DNA of 43,235 nucleotides, taken from Verrucomicrobiota bacterium. Lineage in GTDB: Bacteria > Verrucomicrobiota > Verrucomicrobiia > Chthoniobacterales > UBA10450. A program made the position numbers and the translations under genes. The notes beneath the pieces were generated by a model. The model saw only the letters and a list, made by a program, of their open reading frames with translations. It did no database searches and was not told where the DNA came from. Within the stretch, counting starts at the first letter, position 1. Each line of letters starts with the position of its first letter. The stretch spans positions 624 through 43,858 of the forward strand of contig QHOQ01000062.1 of assembly GCA_003219355.1 (NCBI GenBank), read 5' to 3'. This document shows, piece by piece, positions 16,026 to 24,639 of this stretch.

Positions 16026-16559
16026 CTAAATTAACCGATCTCTGTCGCTCACGTAACTAAGCCCGCCGTCGACGATTCTCGCCGCGGATGTAAATGGATG
16101 GGGTTCGGTCTTATTGGCGCCGATAATATGAGTGATTTCGATGCCACGTACTTTCAGGTAATCGGAAATCAGCGAGCGATGGCAACGCCACCAGACCGCT
16201 TCAGCGCACATCATTGCAGTTGGGCCGGCATCGTTTGCATGATCGAGAAGCCGCTCGATGGCTTTGCGGAACTTCTCTGTGTCCATGTAATCGGCGTAGC
16301 CACGGAAGGAAGCATTTCGCCACGTCGTATTACGTGAGTCGGATCTGGGTTTTCGCCGTCCACCAAGTTCGGCAAAATGTTCATAACGAATTCCGTGTTC
16401 CTGGAGTGATCTTCCCAGCGCCTCTTTATTAAACTGAGGATGGCGTTTCGAACCCGGTAAGCTTCGCACGTCGACAAGCAACTTGATTCTGTGGGCTTCA
16501 AGAGCCGCAATAAAATCCTCAATCTTGCGCGTCGAGTGGCCAATCGTCCAAAGTTTCAT
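16026..16559 (-). CDS. DUF488 family protein
   Basis: 177 residues, cytoplasmic. It opens with LWTIGHSTRKIEDFIAALEA and continues with LLVDVRSLPGSKRHPQFN, the standard DUF488 beginning; FRGYADYM and the late MCAEAVWWRCHRSLISDYL with two Cys and a His complete the family pattern. Function is unestablished; the conserved Cys/His set suggests a thiol or metal site. Its start codon is only a few bases from the 5'-truncated hydrolase remnant on the other strand. Confidence 0.9.
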   Translation of the reverse strand: MKLWTIGHSTRKIEDFIAALEAHRIKLLVDVRSLPGSKRHPQFNKEALGRSLQEHGIRYEHFAELGGRRKPRSDSRNTTWRNASFRGYADYMDTEKFRKAIERLLDHANDAGPTAMMCAEAVWWRCHRSLISDYLKVRGIEITHIIGANKTEPHPFTSAARIVDGGLSYVSDRDRLI

Positions 16560-16563
16560 GTGA

Positions 16564-16824
16564 ACAAAAAATGGCGTTTCACCTTCGCAATTGCATCCGA
16601 TCGATCACATTGCCGCAGTAGATTGCCCAGTCGTTATCATGAGCGGCGAGAAAGATCGCAACACCAGACCGGCGGACACGCAAATCTTGTTTGAGCATGC
16701 GCGACCTTCCAAACAACTCTGGTTCGTGCCGAACGCTGGACATGTCGATCTTCACCGGGGCGCGCCGGAAGAATATGAAACCCGAGTGTTGGCATTTCTC
16801 GCGGAGATGGCAGAATCTCGATGA
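16564..16824 (+). pseudogene. alpha/beta-hydrolase, C-terminal remnant
   Basis: In-frame sequence of about 86 codons, GVSPSQLHPIDHIAAVDCPV onward, corresponds to the last third of an alpha/beta hydrolase: MSGEKDRNT holds the strand-7 acidic residue, and VPNAGHVDLH holds the catalytic His. The nucleophile-bearing part is absent. The homology begins just after a TGA at 16561-16563, exactly where the start of the divergent DUF488 gene lies, so the 5' two thirds were lost at that junction. A TTG at 16591 could start a 77-residue peptide, but it would be inactive. The stop is two bases before the peroxiredoxin start. Confidence 0.6.
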
Positions 16825-16825
16825 A

Positions 16826-17359
16826 ATGAAAAAGATATTCTTACCCGGAATTGTTGGACTGATTACATTGGCAATGATGCAAGCAGCTGAGACGCAAAAG
16901 CAACCTGCCGCCGGAACGCCGGCGCCAGATTTCAGTCTGACGACCAGCGATGGCAGCCAGATCAGTCTGAAAGATTATCGCGGCAAATGGGTGGTGCTCT
17001 ATTTTTATCCGAAGGATTTCACGAGCGGTTGCACGATGGAGGCGAGGAATTTCCAGCGCGACCTCGCGAAGTTCGAGCAGGCGGACGCGGTCGTCCTCGG
17101 TGTGAGCGTGGACACGGCGCAATCGCACAAGGATTTTTGCGCAAAAGAAGGACTCAATTTTAAATTGCTGGCCGATCCCGACGCGAAAGTCTCGACCGAA
17201 TATGGATCGGTCATGGATTACAAAGGAGCAACGCTCGCGGCGCGCAATACTTTCATCGTTAATCCAAAAGGCGAGATCGCCAAGGTGTACATCGGCGTGA
17301 AACCGGCCGACCACAGCGAGCAAGTGCTTAAAGATTTAGCCGAGTTAAAGAAGAGTTAA
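16826..17359 (+). CDS. exported peroxiredoxin (BCP/PrxQ-like)
   Basis: 177 residues with a Sec-type signal (MKKIFLPGIVGLITLAMMQA) from the ATG at 16826, so probably periplasmic. The thioredoxin-fold domain runs from APDFSLTTSDG to the end; the peroxidatic Cys69 is in YPKDFTSGCTMEARNF. Bcp/PrxQ enzymes often have a resolving Cys five residues later; here that position is Arg74. Another Cys (105, in KDFCAKEG) is a possible resolving residue; otherwise it is a 1-Cys enzyme. It reduces peroxides using an external thiol donor. The start follows the hydrolase remnant by one base and DUF1059 follows after 16 bases. Confidence 0.9.
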   Translation: MKKIFLPGIVGLITLAMMQAAETQKQPAAGTPAPDFSLTTSDGSQISLKDYRGKWVVLYFYPKDFTSGCTMEARNFQRDLAKFEQADAVVLGVSVDTAQSHKDFCAKEGLNFKLLADPDAKVSTEYGSVMDYKGATLAARNTFIVNPKGEIAKVYIGVKPADHSEQVLKDLAELKKS

Positions 17360-17375
17360 TCAAATGGAGGTCACA

Positions 17376-17567
17376 ATGGCAGGTCAAAGAAAATCGATTG
17401 ATTGCAGGGATTACCCGAGCGAGAAAAATTGCTCGCTGAAAATGTCCGGCACGGAAGAAGAAGTGCTCGACGCCGCGGTGCAGCATGCTGTTTCGGCGCA
17501 TGGGCATGCGAACAGCCCGGAGCTTCGCAATCAGATCAAGTCGATGCTCAAAGACGAAGCCGCTTGA
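17376..17567 (+). CDS. DUF1059 small protein
   Basis: 63 residues from the ATG at 17376, chosen over the ATG at 17364 because GGAGG (17366-17370) sits 5 bases upstream as a proper Shine-Dalgarno site. The conserved pattern is DCRDYPSEKNCSLKMSG, then EEEVLDAAVQHAVSAHGH, with two Cys and two His that may bind metal; this is the DUF1059 signature. Function is unknown. It probably shares the transcript of the peroxiredoxin, hinting at a stress role, which is inference only. Confidence 0.88.
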   Translation: MAGQRKSIDCRDYPSEKNCSLKMSGTEEEVLDAAVQHAVSAHGHANSPELRNQIKSMLKDEAA

Positions 17568-17690
17568 GCTTCCTGAAAGTTTTGGGAGAACTGCGGGTGG
17601 CGCCAGCCGCCCTGGCAGCGGAAGCTTGTTGCTCGTGTCTTCTGTCTCCAGTCAATAAATCCGTTCCGTTAGCTGGAGAATGGTAAGTCC

Positions 17691-18524
17691 ATGCGCAAGA
17701 CGCGCATCGTGCTCGCAATTGTTGCTGCGTATCTCATTTTGATTCTCTTCGGTCATCTGCCCGATCATTTAATTCTCTTTCCGACGAAGGCACCGATCGA
17801 TGCTGGCGAGGCGGCCCGCAAAATGGTTCCGTTTCAGAATGGCGAATTGGAAGTTTGGACGGCAAAGTCGCATCGAGCGAAGCAACAGGTCGACGCGGAC
17901 ATTTACGTTTTGCGGTTCTACGGCAACGCTGATCGCGCGGACCGCTGGGTCGCAGCCGAGGCGGAAGAATGGAATGGGCGAGCTGTCGAGATTTGGGGAA
18001 TGAATTATCCTGGATTTGGTAGGAGCACCGGACCGGCGCGGCTTTCCCGGATCGCACCGGCAGCAGTCACCGCGTTTGATGAACTCAAACGCCACGCAGC
18101 TGGACGACCAATTATGCTCTACGGAGCGAGCCTGGGCAGCGCGGCTGCGCTCCATGTTGCCCGGCAACGGCCTGTCGCCGGATTGATTTTACATAATCCT
18201 TTGCCGCTGCGCCAAATGATCTTGCGCCGGTTTGGGTGGTGGAATCTCTGGCTGTTTGCGGGTCCTATCGCATTGCAGATTCCGCGAGATCTCGACAGCA
18301 TTTCGAATGCGACGGCAATTCAGATACCGGCAATCTTTCTTCTCGCGGAAAAAGATGAAATAGTTCCGCCTCGCTATCACCGGCTCGTGGTTGACGCATA
18401 CGCCGGACAAAAGCGTGTTGTCACGCTCCGCGACGCCTATCACAACACGCCAGTAGAAGGCGCGGGATTGGCCGATTTGGACCGAGCCCTTGATTGGCTG
18501 TTGCCCCGAAGGGCAAGCCACTGA
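17691..18524 (+). CDS. membrane-anchored alpha/beta-hydrolase (BEM46-like)
   Basis: 277 residues. The N-terminus RIVLAIVAAYLILILFGHLP is a membrane anchor or uncleaved signal. The hydrolase core has the oxyanion region RFYGNADRADRW near 75-86, WGMNYPGFGRSTG at 102-114, the nucleophile elbow YGASLGSAAAL with Ser147, Asp222 in LAEKDEIVPP, and His251 in DAYHNTP. This is the BEM46/FrsA-like set of serine hydrolases; the substrate is unknown. It stands alone, with about 120 bases upstream and 180 bases downstream empty of genes. Confidence 0.88.
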   Translation: MRKTRIVLAIVAAYLILILFGHLPDHLILFPTKAPIDAGEAARKMVPFQNGELEVWTAKSHRAKQQVDADIYVLRFYGNADRADRWVAAEAEEWNGRAVEIWGMNYPGFGRSTGPARLSRIAPAAVTAFDELKRHAAGRPIMLYGASLGSAAALHVARQRPVAGLILHNPLPLRQMILRRFGWWNLWLFAGPIALQIPRDLDSISNATAIQIPAIFLLAEKDEIVPPRYHRLVVDAYAGQKRVVTLRDAYHNTPVEGAGLADLDRALDWLLPRRASH

Positions 18525-18707
18525 AGGACGACGTCGATTGACGAAGTTCTATCCCGGAGGGGAGGAAACGCGCTGTCGACCGAAACAAATCGTCGGCCGA
18601 CGCCGTGCTCTGCGAGTCACCCGACCTTCATCGTGGTTCGATGCGATACTAATTGTGTCCCGATGTTGGCGTGGCGCGTTGAGGTCTATTGAGAGGAGGA
18701 AATTCAT

Positions 18708-19171
18708 TTGGATAACAAATTAACAGTCGGCGAACAAAAGGTGTCGAAGGCGAACAAACAGGAGTTGGTGGAGCTGCTTAACGGCGATCTGTCTCGAGAG
18801 TACCAGGCGATCATTGCATATATCCAGTATGCCGCGTCGGTGACAGGACCGTATCGCGAGGAGCTCAAACAATTTTTCCTCGGCGAAGTCCCCGAAGAAC
18901 GGAGTACGCCAAATATCTGGCTGACAAGATCGCAGCGTTCGGTGGAGTGCCATCTGTGACGCCCGAAGCTGTGCCGCAGGAAACCGACGCGCGTAAGATG
19001 CTGGAGAACATTCTGGAAGCGGAGCGAACGGCCCGCGACGATTATTCGGCGCGGGCAGCCCAAGCCGACGAATTGGGTGAGGTTGGTCTGTCGAATCATC
19101 TCGAGGACATGGCCGATGATGAATCGCGTCATCACGACGAAACCCTGAAAATATTGCAAGGCTGGAGCTGA
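18708..19171 (+). pseudogene. ferritin-like (bacterioferritin-type) gene with frameshift
   Basis: A four-helix ferritin-like protein split across two frames. Part 1 starts at TTG 18708 with a consensus AGGAGG at 18694-18699, eight bases upstream, and reads ELLNGDLSREYQAIIAYIQY and ELKQFFLGEVPEE. Near 18898-18905 the frame is lost; the next frame continues smoothly with EYAKYLADKIAAFGGVPSVT, MLENILEAERTARDDY and DMADDESRHHDETLKIL. Together they give a normal-length protein of about 154 residues with Glu/His ligands of a di-iron site. So this is a single indel or a sequence error in an otherwise well-kept gene with a strong ribosome binding site. Confidence 0.75.
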
Positions 19172-19228
19172 AGGCCGGCCCAGGCAAACCCGCGTTCTCG
19201 GGGAGAATCGGCAAGCGCTAGGCGATCG

Positions 19229-20275
19229 TTACCGTGGCGATCCTGCGAGACCTTGGATTACTTTCTCTACGCCGCTGACGACTAGGGCAAAACGCGTATA
19301 ATCGAGCTTCTCCGGAGTATCAGTAACGGAATGATAATCGGGATAGCGGAATGGCGCTGTGTCGGTAATCATGATGCCCGGATAACCGTGTTGCCAAAAT
19401 GACCATTGATCCGACCACGCGACGCCGGGAATAAACGACGGGAGAGCCGCACCCTCGGAGGGAAGTTTTCCCTGTTGACGAAAAAGCGCGATTGCGCGCC
19501 GCAGTAAGGCGCGTGAATGCAAGTTGGCGACAAATCCAATGAAGTTACCCGTCCGGGGATAAAATGCGCCAATTGCTGGAATCGGATAAGTTTGCGATCG
19601 CGGCGCGTCCGAAAAATACCCGATCGTTTCCAAACTGATCATGGCGGAAATTTGATCGCCGCGAGCTTTGCAACGTCCGGCGTAAACAAAGCTGCCCATT
19701 TGCGATGTTTGGAAATAGGGCGGCTCTTCGTTCACAAAGGCGACGAAGCGTAATGTCTGGTCTGCGGGCTTGCCGGCAAAACGGCGTGCTAAGGCGAGCA
19801 TCGCGGCGACTCCACTGCCGTTATCATTTGCGCCCGGCGAGCCGAATACCGAATCATAATGCGCGGCGACCAGCAAAATCTCCGGACGCGCACCGCGAAT
19901 TTCCGCCTCTATGTTGTGACAGGCCCGTCCGTCGAGCTCATAAGTGTCACGTCGCGACCGCAGACCGCTGCGCGAAAAAGAATTCTCGATGAAATCGGCG
20001 GCGGCATTCAGTTGCGGATAGCGCGCCATGTTTCGTTCGCCGATTTCGACAGCGAGCGTGTGCACATCGGCGCGCAGCTCATCACGCAGCCTGATTTCCA
20101 CAGGCGAAAGCGGCACTGAGCGTGAAATATTTTTTTCCGGCATTCGGAGCAAGAAACACCATGTTGCGCTCCCAACAATGGCGAACGAACCAATCAGCAC
20201 GAGCAAGCGACGCCACGAACCGATCAACTTCACTTTACTGGCGCTTTGCGCTTTGGTCTCCAGTTCCGCGAACAA
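19229..20275 (-). CDS. M28 family zinc metallopeptidase
   Basis: 348 residues with an N-terminal membrane anchor (RRLLVLIGSFAIVGSATWCF), so periplasm-facing. The zinc-site residues of the M28 fold are visible: HYDSVFGSPGANDNGSG (His139, Asp141, Asp151), the Glu pair in FVNEEPPYF near 183-184, the Asp/Glu after MISLETIGYF, and the final His in YPDYHSVTDTPEKL. Likely an aminopeptidase. The start is non-ATG: TTG at 20275, or GTG at codon 15; either keeps the anchor. It is divergent from the DUF2339 gene. Confidence 0.9.
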   Translation of the reverse strand: MFAELETKAQSASKVKLIGSWRRLLVLIGSFAIVGSATWCFLLRMPEKNISRSVPLSPVEIRLRDELRADVHTLAVEIGERNMARYPQLNAAADFIENSFSRSGLRSRRDTYELDGRACHNIEAEIRGARPEILLVAAHYDSVFGSPGANDNGSGVAAMLALARRFAGKPADQTLRFVAFVNEEPPYFQTSQMGSFVYAGRCKARGDQISAMISLETIGYFSDAPRSQTYPIPAIGAFYPRTGNFIGFVANLHSRALLRRAIALFRQQGKLPSEGAALPSFIPGVAWSDQWSFWQHGYPGIMITDTAPFRYPDYHSVTDTPEKLDYTRFALVVSGVEKVIQGLAGSPR

Positions 20276-20458
20276 TCATCTGCCCGACGACGCCCCCATG
20301 CCGCAATGGTTTTGCAACGACATAAAATGGCTCAAGACGGAACGTTCATGATCGACAGCGCCGATGAATTCCCAAATTTTTTAACGATTAACAAGCGCTG
20401 GGCAAAGCGCGTATCATCCTGACCAAAGACGGAATATGCGGTCGAGTCTAAAAAACAA

Positions 20459-23400
20459 ATGGAACCTCTGGTCCTCCTTCTCATCGGCTTTCTGATCTTA
20501 ATCGTAGCGCTCCCGTTCGTCGCGATTGCCAGGGCGAACGCGACAAAGCGCAGCGTTGACGACTTGCTGGCGCGACTCTCATCCGTTGAAGACGACCTGC
20601 GCACCTTGCGGCAAAGCCCTTCTGCCGCAAAACCAAAAGCGCCCGTGTCGACGTCGCCAATTCCGAACGTTAACGACGTCCTGCCACCGCTGCCGGTTAT
20701 TGCACCGGCTGCTATTCCCGAAATGCCGAAAGAGTCACAACCGCCGCCAATTCCACAAGAACTCCTCGAGGCAAAAGCACCACCCATACTCGCGATCCCA
20801 GCTAGACCATCGATCGATTGGGAGCAATTCATGGGCGCAAAACTCTTCGCGTGGATCGGCGGTCTGGCGCTTTTCCTTGGCGTGGGCTTTTTCGTGAAGT
20901 ATTCGTTCGAGCACAATCTCATTCCACCGGAGCTGCGCGTCGCGATCGGGTTCGTTGTCGGCGTGAGCCTTCTCGTTGGTGGTGTGCTGCTCAGGCGCAA
21001 GGAAAATGCGGTCACCGCGCAAACGCTGTGCGCTACTGGCGTGCTTGTGCTCTACACGGTGACGTTTGCCTGCCGTTCGTATTATCACTTCGCGTTCTTT
21101 GGTCTTATCCCAACGTTTTTGCTTATGACGTTGATTACCGCAGTCGCGTTTATACTCGCGGTGCGGCTTAATGCGATCGTGGTCGCCGTTCTCGGCATAG
21201 CCGGCGGGTTTCTCACGCCGGTGCTGCTCTCCACGGGGCAGGATCTTCCCCTCGGACTTTTCGTTTACATCGCGTTGCTCGACATCGGTCTCCTTGCGGT
21301 CGCGCAACGGCAACGGTGGAATGCCCTGCCGATTCTGGGCGCTGCTGGAACTGCGCTGATGCAGATCGGCTGGATCGGAACATTCTTCGTTCCCGAGAAA
21401 TATTTCGACGGCAACAAAGTGCTCGTTGTCATGGCCGTTTTCGCCGGATTCCAAGCCATGTTTCTCGGGGCGGTGACTTGGGCGAAGGGCGCTGGAAAAA
21501 TGAACCGCGAGCTTTCGGGGTCTGCGCTTGGGCTCGCCGCGGTCGCCTTGCTCTCAGCGTTTTACTTGCTGTCGTTTCAAACACTCGGGCAGCGACCAGC
21601 GCTCTTGTTCAGTTATATCTTTCTTGTCGATCTTGGCCTGCTCGCGCTCACTCTGCTCGACGCCAAACTTGTTGTCGTCGAAGCGTTCGCGGGCCTTGCG
21701 GCGTTCATCTTTCTCGGCGCGTGGACCACGACCTATCTGACCGGCCAGCATCTTTATACGGCGCTAGCGTTCTATTTTGTCTTCGCGCTATTTCATGCCG
21801 CGACGCCGCTTGCGCTACAACGTCTGCGCAACATCCCACGACCGTGGTGGTGCCACGCATTCCCAGCACTCGCGCTCATCCTTGTGTTAATGCCGATCTT
21901 CGAGCTGACTGAGCTTTCGATTCTCGTCTGGCCGTTTGTGCTAATTGTCGATCTTCTCGCCGTCGTTCTCGCCGTAACGACGGCGACCCTCTTGCCGATA
22001 CTCGCCGTGCTCCTGCTCACGCTGCTTGCAATGAGCGCGTGGTTGTTCCGCATTCCGAGCGAACTGACCGGCTTGCCGACGGCGCTGTTTCTGCTCGGCG
22101 GTTTCGCGATTTTCTTTCTCGCTGCAGCGGCATGGGCTTGCCGTCGATTGTTGGCCGCGCCGGGCGCCCAAGCGCGCACGCCGAGTCTTTTCGGTAACGT
22201 CGCCGACCCGGCGAATCTCTCTGTTCAACTTCCTGCCTTGTCGGCCACGCTGCCGTTTCTTCTTCTCATTATGGTCACCCTGCGGCTTCCGCTCGAGAAT
22301 CCGTCGGCAGTGTTTGGTCTCGCGCTGTTACTAATCGTCCTGCTTCTCGGGATGACAGAAATTTTCTCGTTCTACGTATTGCCTGTCGTAGGACTGGTTT
22401 CGGTCCTCGCGCTGGAACACGCGTGGCACTTTCAGCATTTTAATCCGGCTCGCGCTACGCTCCCGCTGACTTGGTATCTAGTATTTTACGCGGTGTTCAG
22501 CGTGTTTCCGTTTATTTCTCATCGGAGATTCGCGGGAAAAACAACTCCGTGGGCGACAGCGGCGCTCGCTGGACCGTTGCACTTTTATCTGGTTTATCAG
22601 CTCATTCGCGCTGCGCATCCGAACAGCGTTTTCGGTCTGGTGCCCGCGGCATTTGCGCTGCCGTCGCTCGCCGGACTTTTCATCCTAGTCAAACGCACAC
22701 CGCTCGATAGCCCGGCGCGCAATGCGCAGCTCGCGCTCTTCGGCGGCGCCGCGCTATTTTTTATCACGCTGATTTTCCCGATCCAATTCGAGCGTCAATG
22801 GATCACTGTCGGCTGGGCGCTGGAAGGCGCAGCGCTTTGCTGGCTCTTTCATCGGGTACCGCATCCGGGATTGCGTCTCGCTGGCGTCGGCTTGCTCGTT
22901 GCGGTGTTTGCGCGCCTCGCGCTCAACCCGGCCGTGCTCAACTATCATCCGCGGGCGGCGGCGCCGATTTTCAACTGGTATCTCTACACCTATGGTATCG
23001 CCGCTGTTTGTCTTTTCGCCGGCGCGCGATTACTCGCGCCGCCACGCCAACTCGTCCTCGGTCGCAACTCCTTGCCGTTGCTTTACACATTGGGCACGGT
23101 GCTGGCTTTCCTGCTCGTGAACATCGAGATCGCCGATTACTTCAGCGCGCCCGGCGCAGCCGCGTTGACCTTTCAATTCTCGGGAAATTTCGGGCGCGAC
23201 ATGAGTTACAGCATCGCGTGGGGATTGTTTGCGTTGCTGCTGCTCATTGTCGGCATGCGGAAGAAAAGCGCACCTGTCCGATATGCGAGTCTCGGATTGC
23301 TCGGCGTTACCGTGCTAAAACTTTTCTTTCACGACCTTTCGCAGCTCGACCAACTTTACCGCATCGGCGCATTCATCGCCGTGGCTGTAATCGCCATCCT

Positions 23401-23482
23401 CGCATCGTTTCTGTATCAGCGGTTCCTCGCTGCTGTGGAGAAAAACAACGAGGCCAAATTCACGATTCCACCGACACCGTAA
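20459..23482 (+). CDS. DUF2339 large integral membrane protein
   Basis: 1007 residues. Residues 4-24 form a membrane segment, about 30-55 a short coiled coil (RSVDDLLARLSSVEDDLRTL), about 58-118 a proline-rich linker, then WEQFMGAKLFAWIGGLALFLG begins the conserved DUF2339 membrane domain with more than twenty helices to the C-terminus. The family is widespread in Gram-negative bacteria and functionally unassigned; an envelope or transport role is a guess. The ATG at 20459 is well placed. It converges with the export operon (32 bases between stops). Confidence 0.92.
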   Translation: MEPLVLLLIGFLILIVALPFVAIARANATKRSVDDLLARLSSVEDDLRTLRQSPSAAKPKAPVSTSPIPNVNDVLPPLPVIAPAAIPEMPKESQPPPIPQELLEAKAPPILAIPARPSIDWEQFMGAKLFAWIGGLALFLGVGFFVKYSFEHNLIPPELRVAIGFVVGVSLLVGGVLLRRKENAVTAQTLCATGVLVLYTVTFACRSYYHFAFFGLIPTFLLMTLITAVAFILAVRLNAIVVAVLGIAGGFLTPVLLSTGQDLPLGLFVYIALLDIGLLAVAQRQRWNALPILGAAGTALMQIGWIGTFFVPEKYFDGNKVLVVMAVFAGFQAMFLGAVTWAKGAGKMNRELSGSALGLAAVALLSAFYLLSFQTLGQRPALLFSYIFLVDLGLLALTLLDAKLVVVEAFAGLAAFIFLGAWTTTYLTGQHLYTALAFYFVFALFHAATPLALQRLRNIPRPWWCHAFPALALILVLMPIFELTELSILVWPFVLIVDLLAVVLAVTTATLLPILAVLLLTLLAMSAWLFRIPSELTGLPTALFLLGGFAIFFLAAAAWACRRLLAAPGAQARTPSLFGNVADPANLSVQLPALSATLPFLLLIMVTLRLPLENPSAVFGLALLLIVLLLGMTEIFSFYVLPVVGLVSVLALEHAWHFQHFNPARATLPLTWYLVFYAVFSVFPFISHRRFAGKTTPWATAALAGPLHFYLVYQLIRAAHPNSVFGLVPAAFALPSLAGLFILVKRTPLDSPARNAQLALFGGAALFFITLIFPIQFERQWITVGWALEGAALCWLFHRVPHPGLRLAGVGLLVAVFARLALNPAVLNYHPRAAAPIFNWYLYTYGIAAVCLFAGARLLAPPRQLVLGRNSLPLLYTLGTVLAFLLVNIEIADYFSAPGAAALTFQFSGNFGRDMSYSIAWGLFALLLLIVGMRKKSAPVRYASLGLLGVTVLKLFFHDLSQLDQLYRIGAFIAVAVIAILASFLYQRFLAAVEKNNEAKFTIPPTP

Positions 23483-23514
23483 ACTCTGCAGCCTGGCAGC
23501 GTGAGTTATGTTGA

Positions 23515-24639
23515 TTAGCCGATCTTCTTCCGAAATCGCAGAGCGCAGAGAGCGAAGAGCAGGATCGACATCCCGATAAGAATTGCGAGGTGCGGCCAGT
23601 ATTCGAAGAAGTTCGCGCCCCGCAGAATGATCGCGCGCATAAGCGAGATGAAATAGGTAGTTGGGAAGAGCGCGCCAAGCGCGTAAAAAATCCATGGCAT
23701 GGTCTCCCGTGGAAAAATAAAACCGGAGAAAAAAACACTCGGCAATAGGAATACCATCGACATCTGCAGCGCTTGCATTTGGTTCTCGGCTTTGGTTCCG
23801 ACGAGCAGGCCGAGACTAAGCAGTGCGAAGACATAAACGAGGGCCGAAAACAACATTGCCACAACATTTCCCGCAATTGGCACATTGAAGACAAAGCGCA
23901 TAATGACGAACAGCAAGACCGCCATGGCCATGCCGATGCACAGGTACGGGACGATTTTGCCGAGCATGAGCCCCGCCCGGCTCAATGGACTAACGAGTAA
24001 TTGCTCGAGGGTTCCGCGTTCGCGCTCGCGGACGAGGGCCATGGCCGTGGCAACGGTCGTGCCGATTTGCAAAACAACCCCGATCACGCCCGGAACGTAG
24101 AAGTTTGGACTGCGCATCGCCGGGTTGTAAAGCATTTGCGGCCGGATTTCGACGGGAACCCCGTGTCGGCCTGTTTCGCGTAACAGCGATTCAACCGATT
24201 GCGTCAGCGCTATCCCCAAGCCGGTGTTGAGCGCTTGCAACGCCGTCGTCGAGTTCGATCCATCGACCAGCAACTGCACTTGGGCCGGATTGCCGGCGCG
24301 CACATCACGCGTGAACGTCGGCGGAATTTGTAGCCCCACGTAAGCGCGACCTTTCCGAATTTCACTCGCTAGCTGGTCCACGCTCTGGACCTCGCCGACG
24401 ACGCGAAATGTTTCCGTGTTCACGAATCGATCGATTAACTGGCGGCTCTCGACAGTGCGATCCTCGTTATAAACGACCATCGCCATATGCTTCACGTCGG
24501 TGTCGAGTGCGTAGCCGAACGCGATCATCTCGATCAAGGGCGGAAAAAACATGAAGAAAAGCGTCATCGGGTCGCGCCAGACCACGATGAATTCTTTAAA
24601 GAGAATTGCGCCAAGTCCGCGAAAAAGTTTGTGTTTCAT
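23515..24639 (-). CDS. ABC-2 type transporter permease (YbhS/YbhR-like)
   Basis: About 374 residues. Topology: one N-terminal membrane segment (DPMTLFFMFFPPLIEMIAFG), a large extracytoplasmic domain with the family marker GYALDTDVKHMAMVVYNED, then five C-terminal helices including LVRERERGTLEQLLVSPLSR, the coupling helix of ABC-2 exporters. It is the membrane part of the exporter whose ATPase is encoded just upstream. The ATPase stop and this start overlap as TGATG (ATG 24639); a GTG at 24642 is the alternative. Only one permease is present, so a homodimer is likely, or a second permease is encoded elsewhere. Confidence 0.92.
   Translation of the reverse strand: MKHKLFRGLGAILFKEFIVVWRDPMTLFFMFFPPLIEMIAFGYALDTDVKHMAMVVYNEDRTVESRQLIDRFVNTETFRVVGEVQSVDQLASEIRKGRAYVGLQIPPTFTRDVRAGNPAQVQLLVDGSNSTTALQALNTGLGIALTQSVESLLRETGRHGVPVEIRPQMLYNPAMRSPNFYVPGVIGVVLQIGTTVATAMALVRERERGTLEQLLVSPLSRAGLMLGKIVPYLCIGMAMAVLLFVIMRFVFNVPIAGNVVAMLFSALVYVFALLSLGLLVGTKAENQMQALQMSMVFLLPSVFFSGFIFPRETMPWIFYALGALFPTTYFISLMRAIILRGANFFEYWPHLAILIGMSILLFALCALRFRKKIG

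Noticed and set aside
20735..21454. 239-codon minus-strand frame inside DUF2339
   Set aside because: Highly charged low-complexity translation antisense to hydrophobic helices; shadow.
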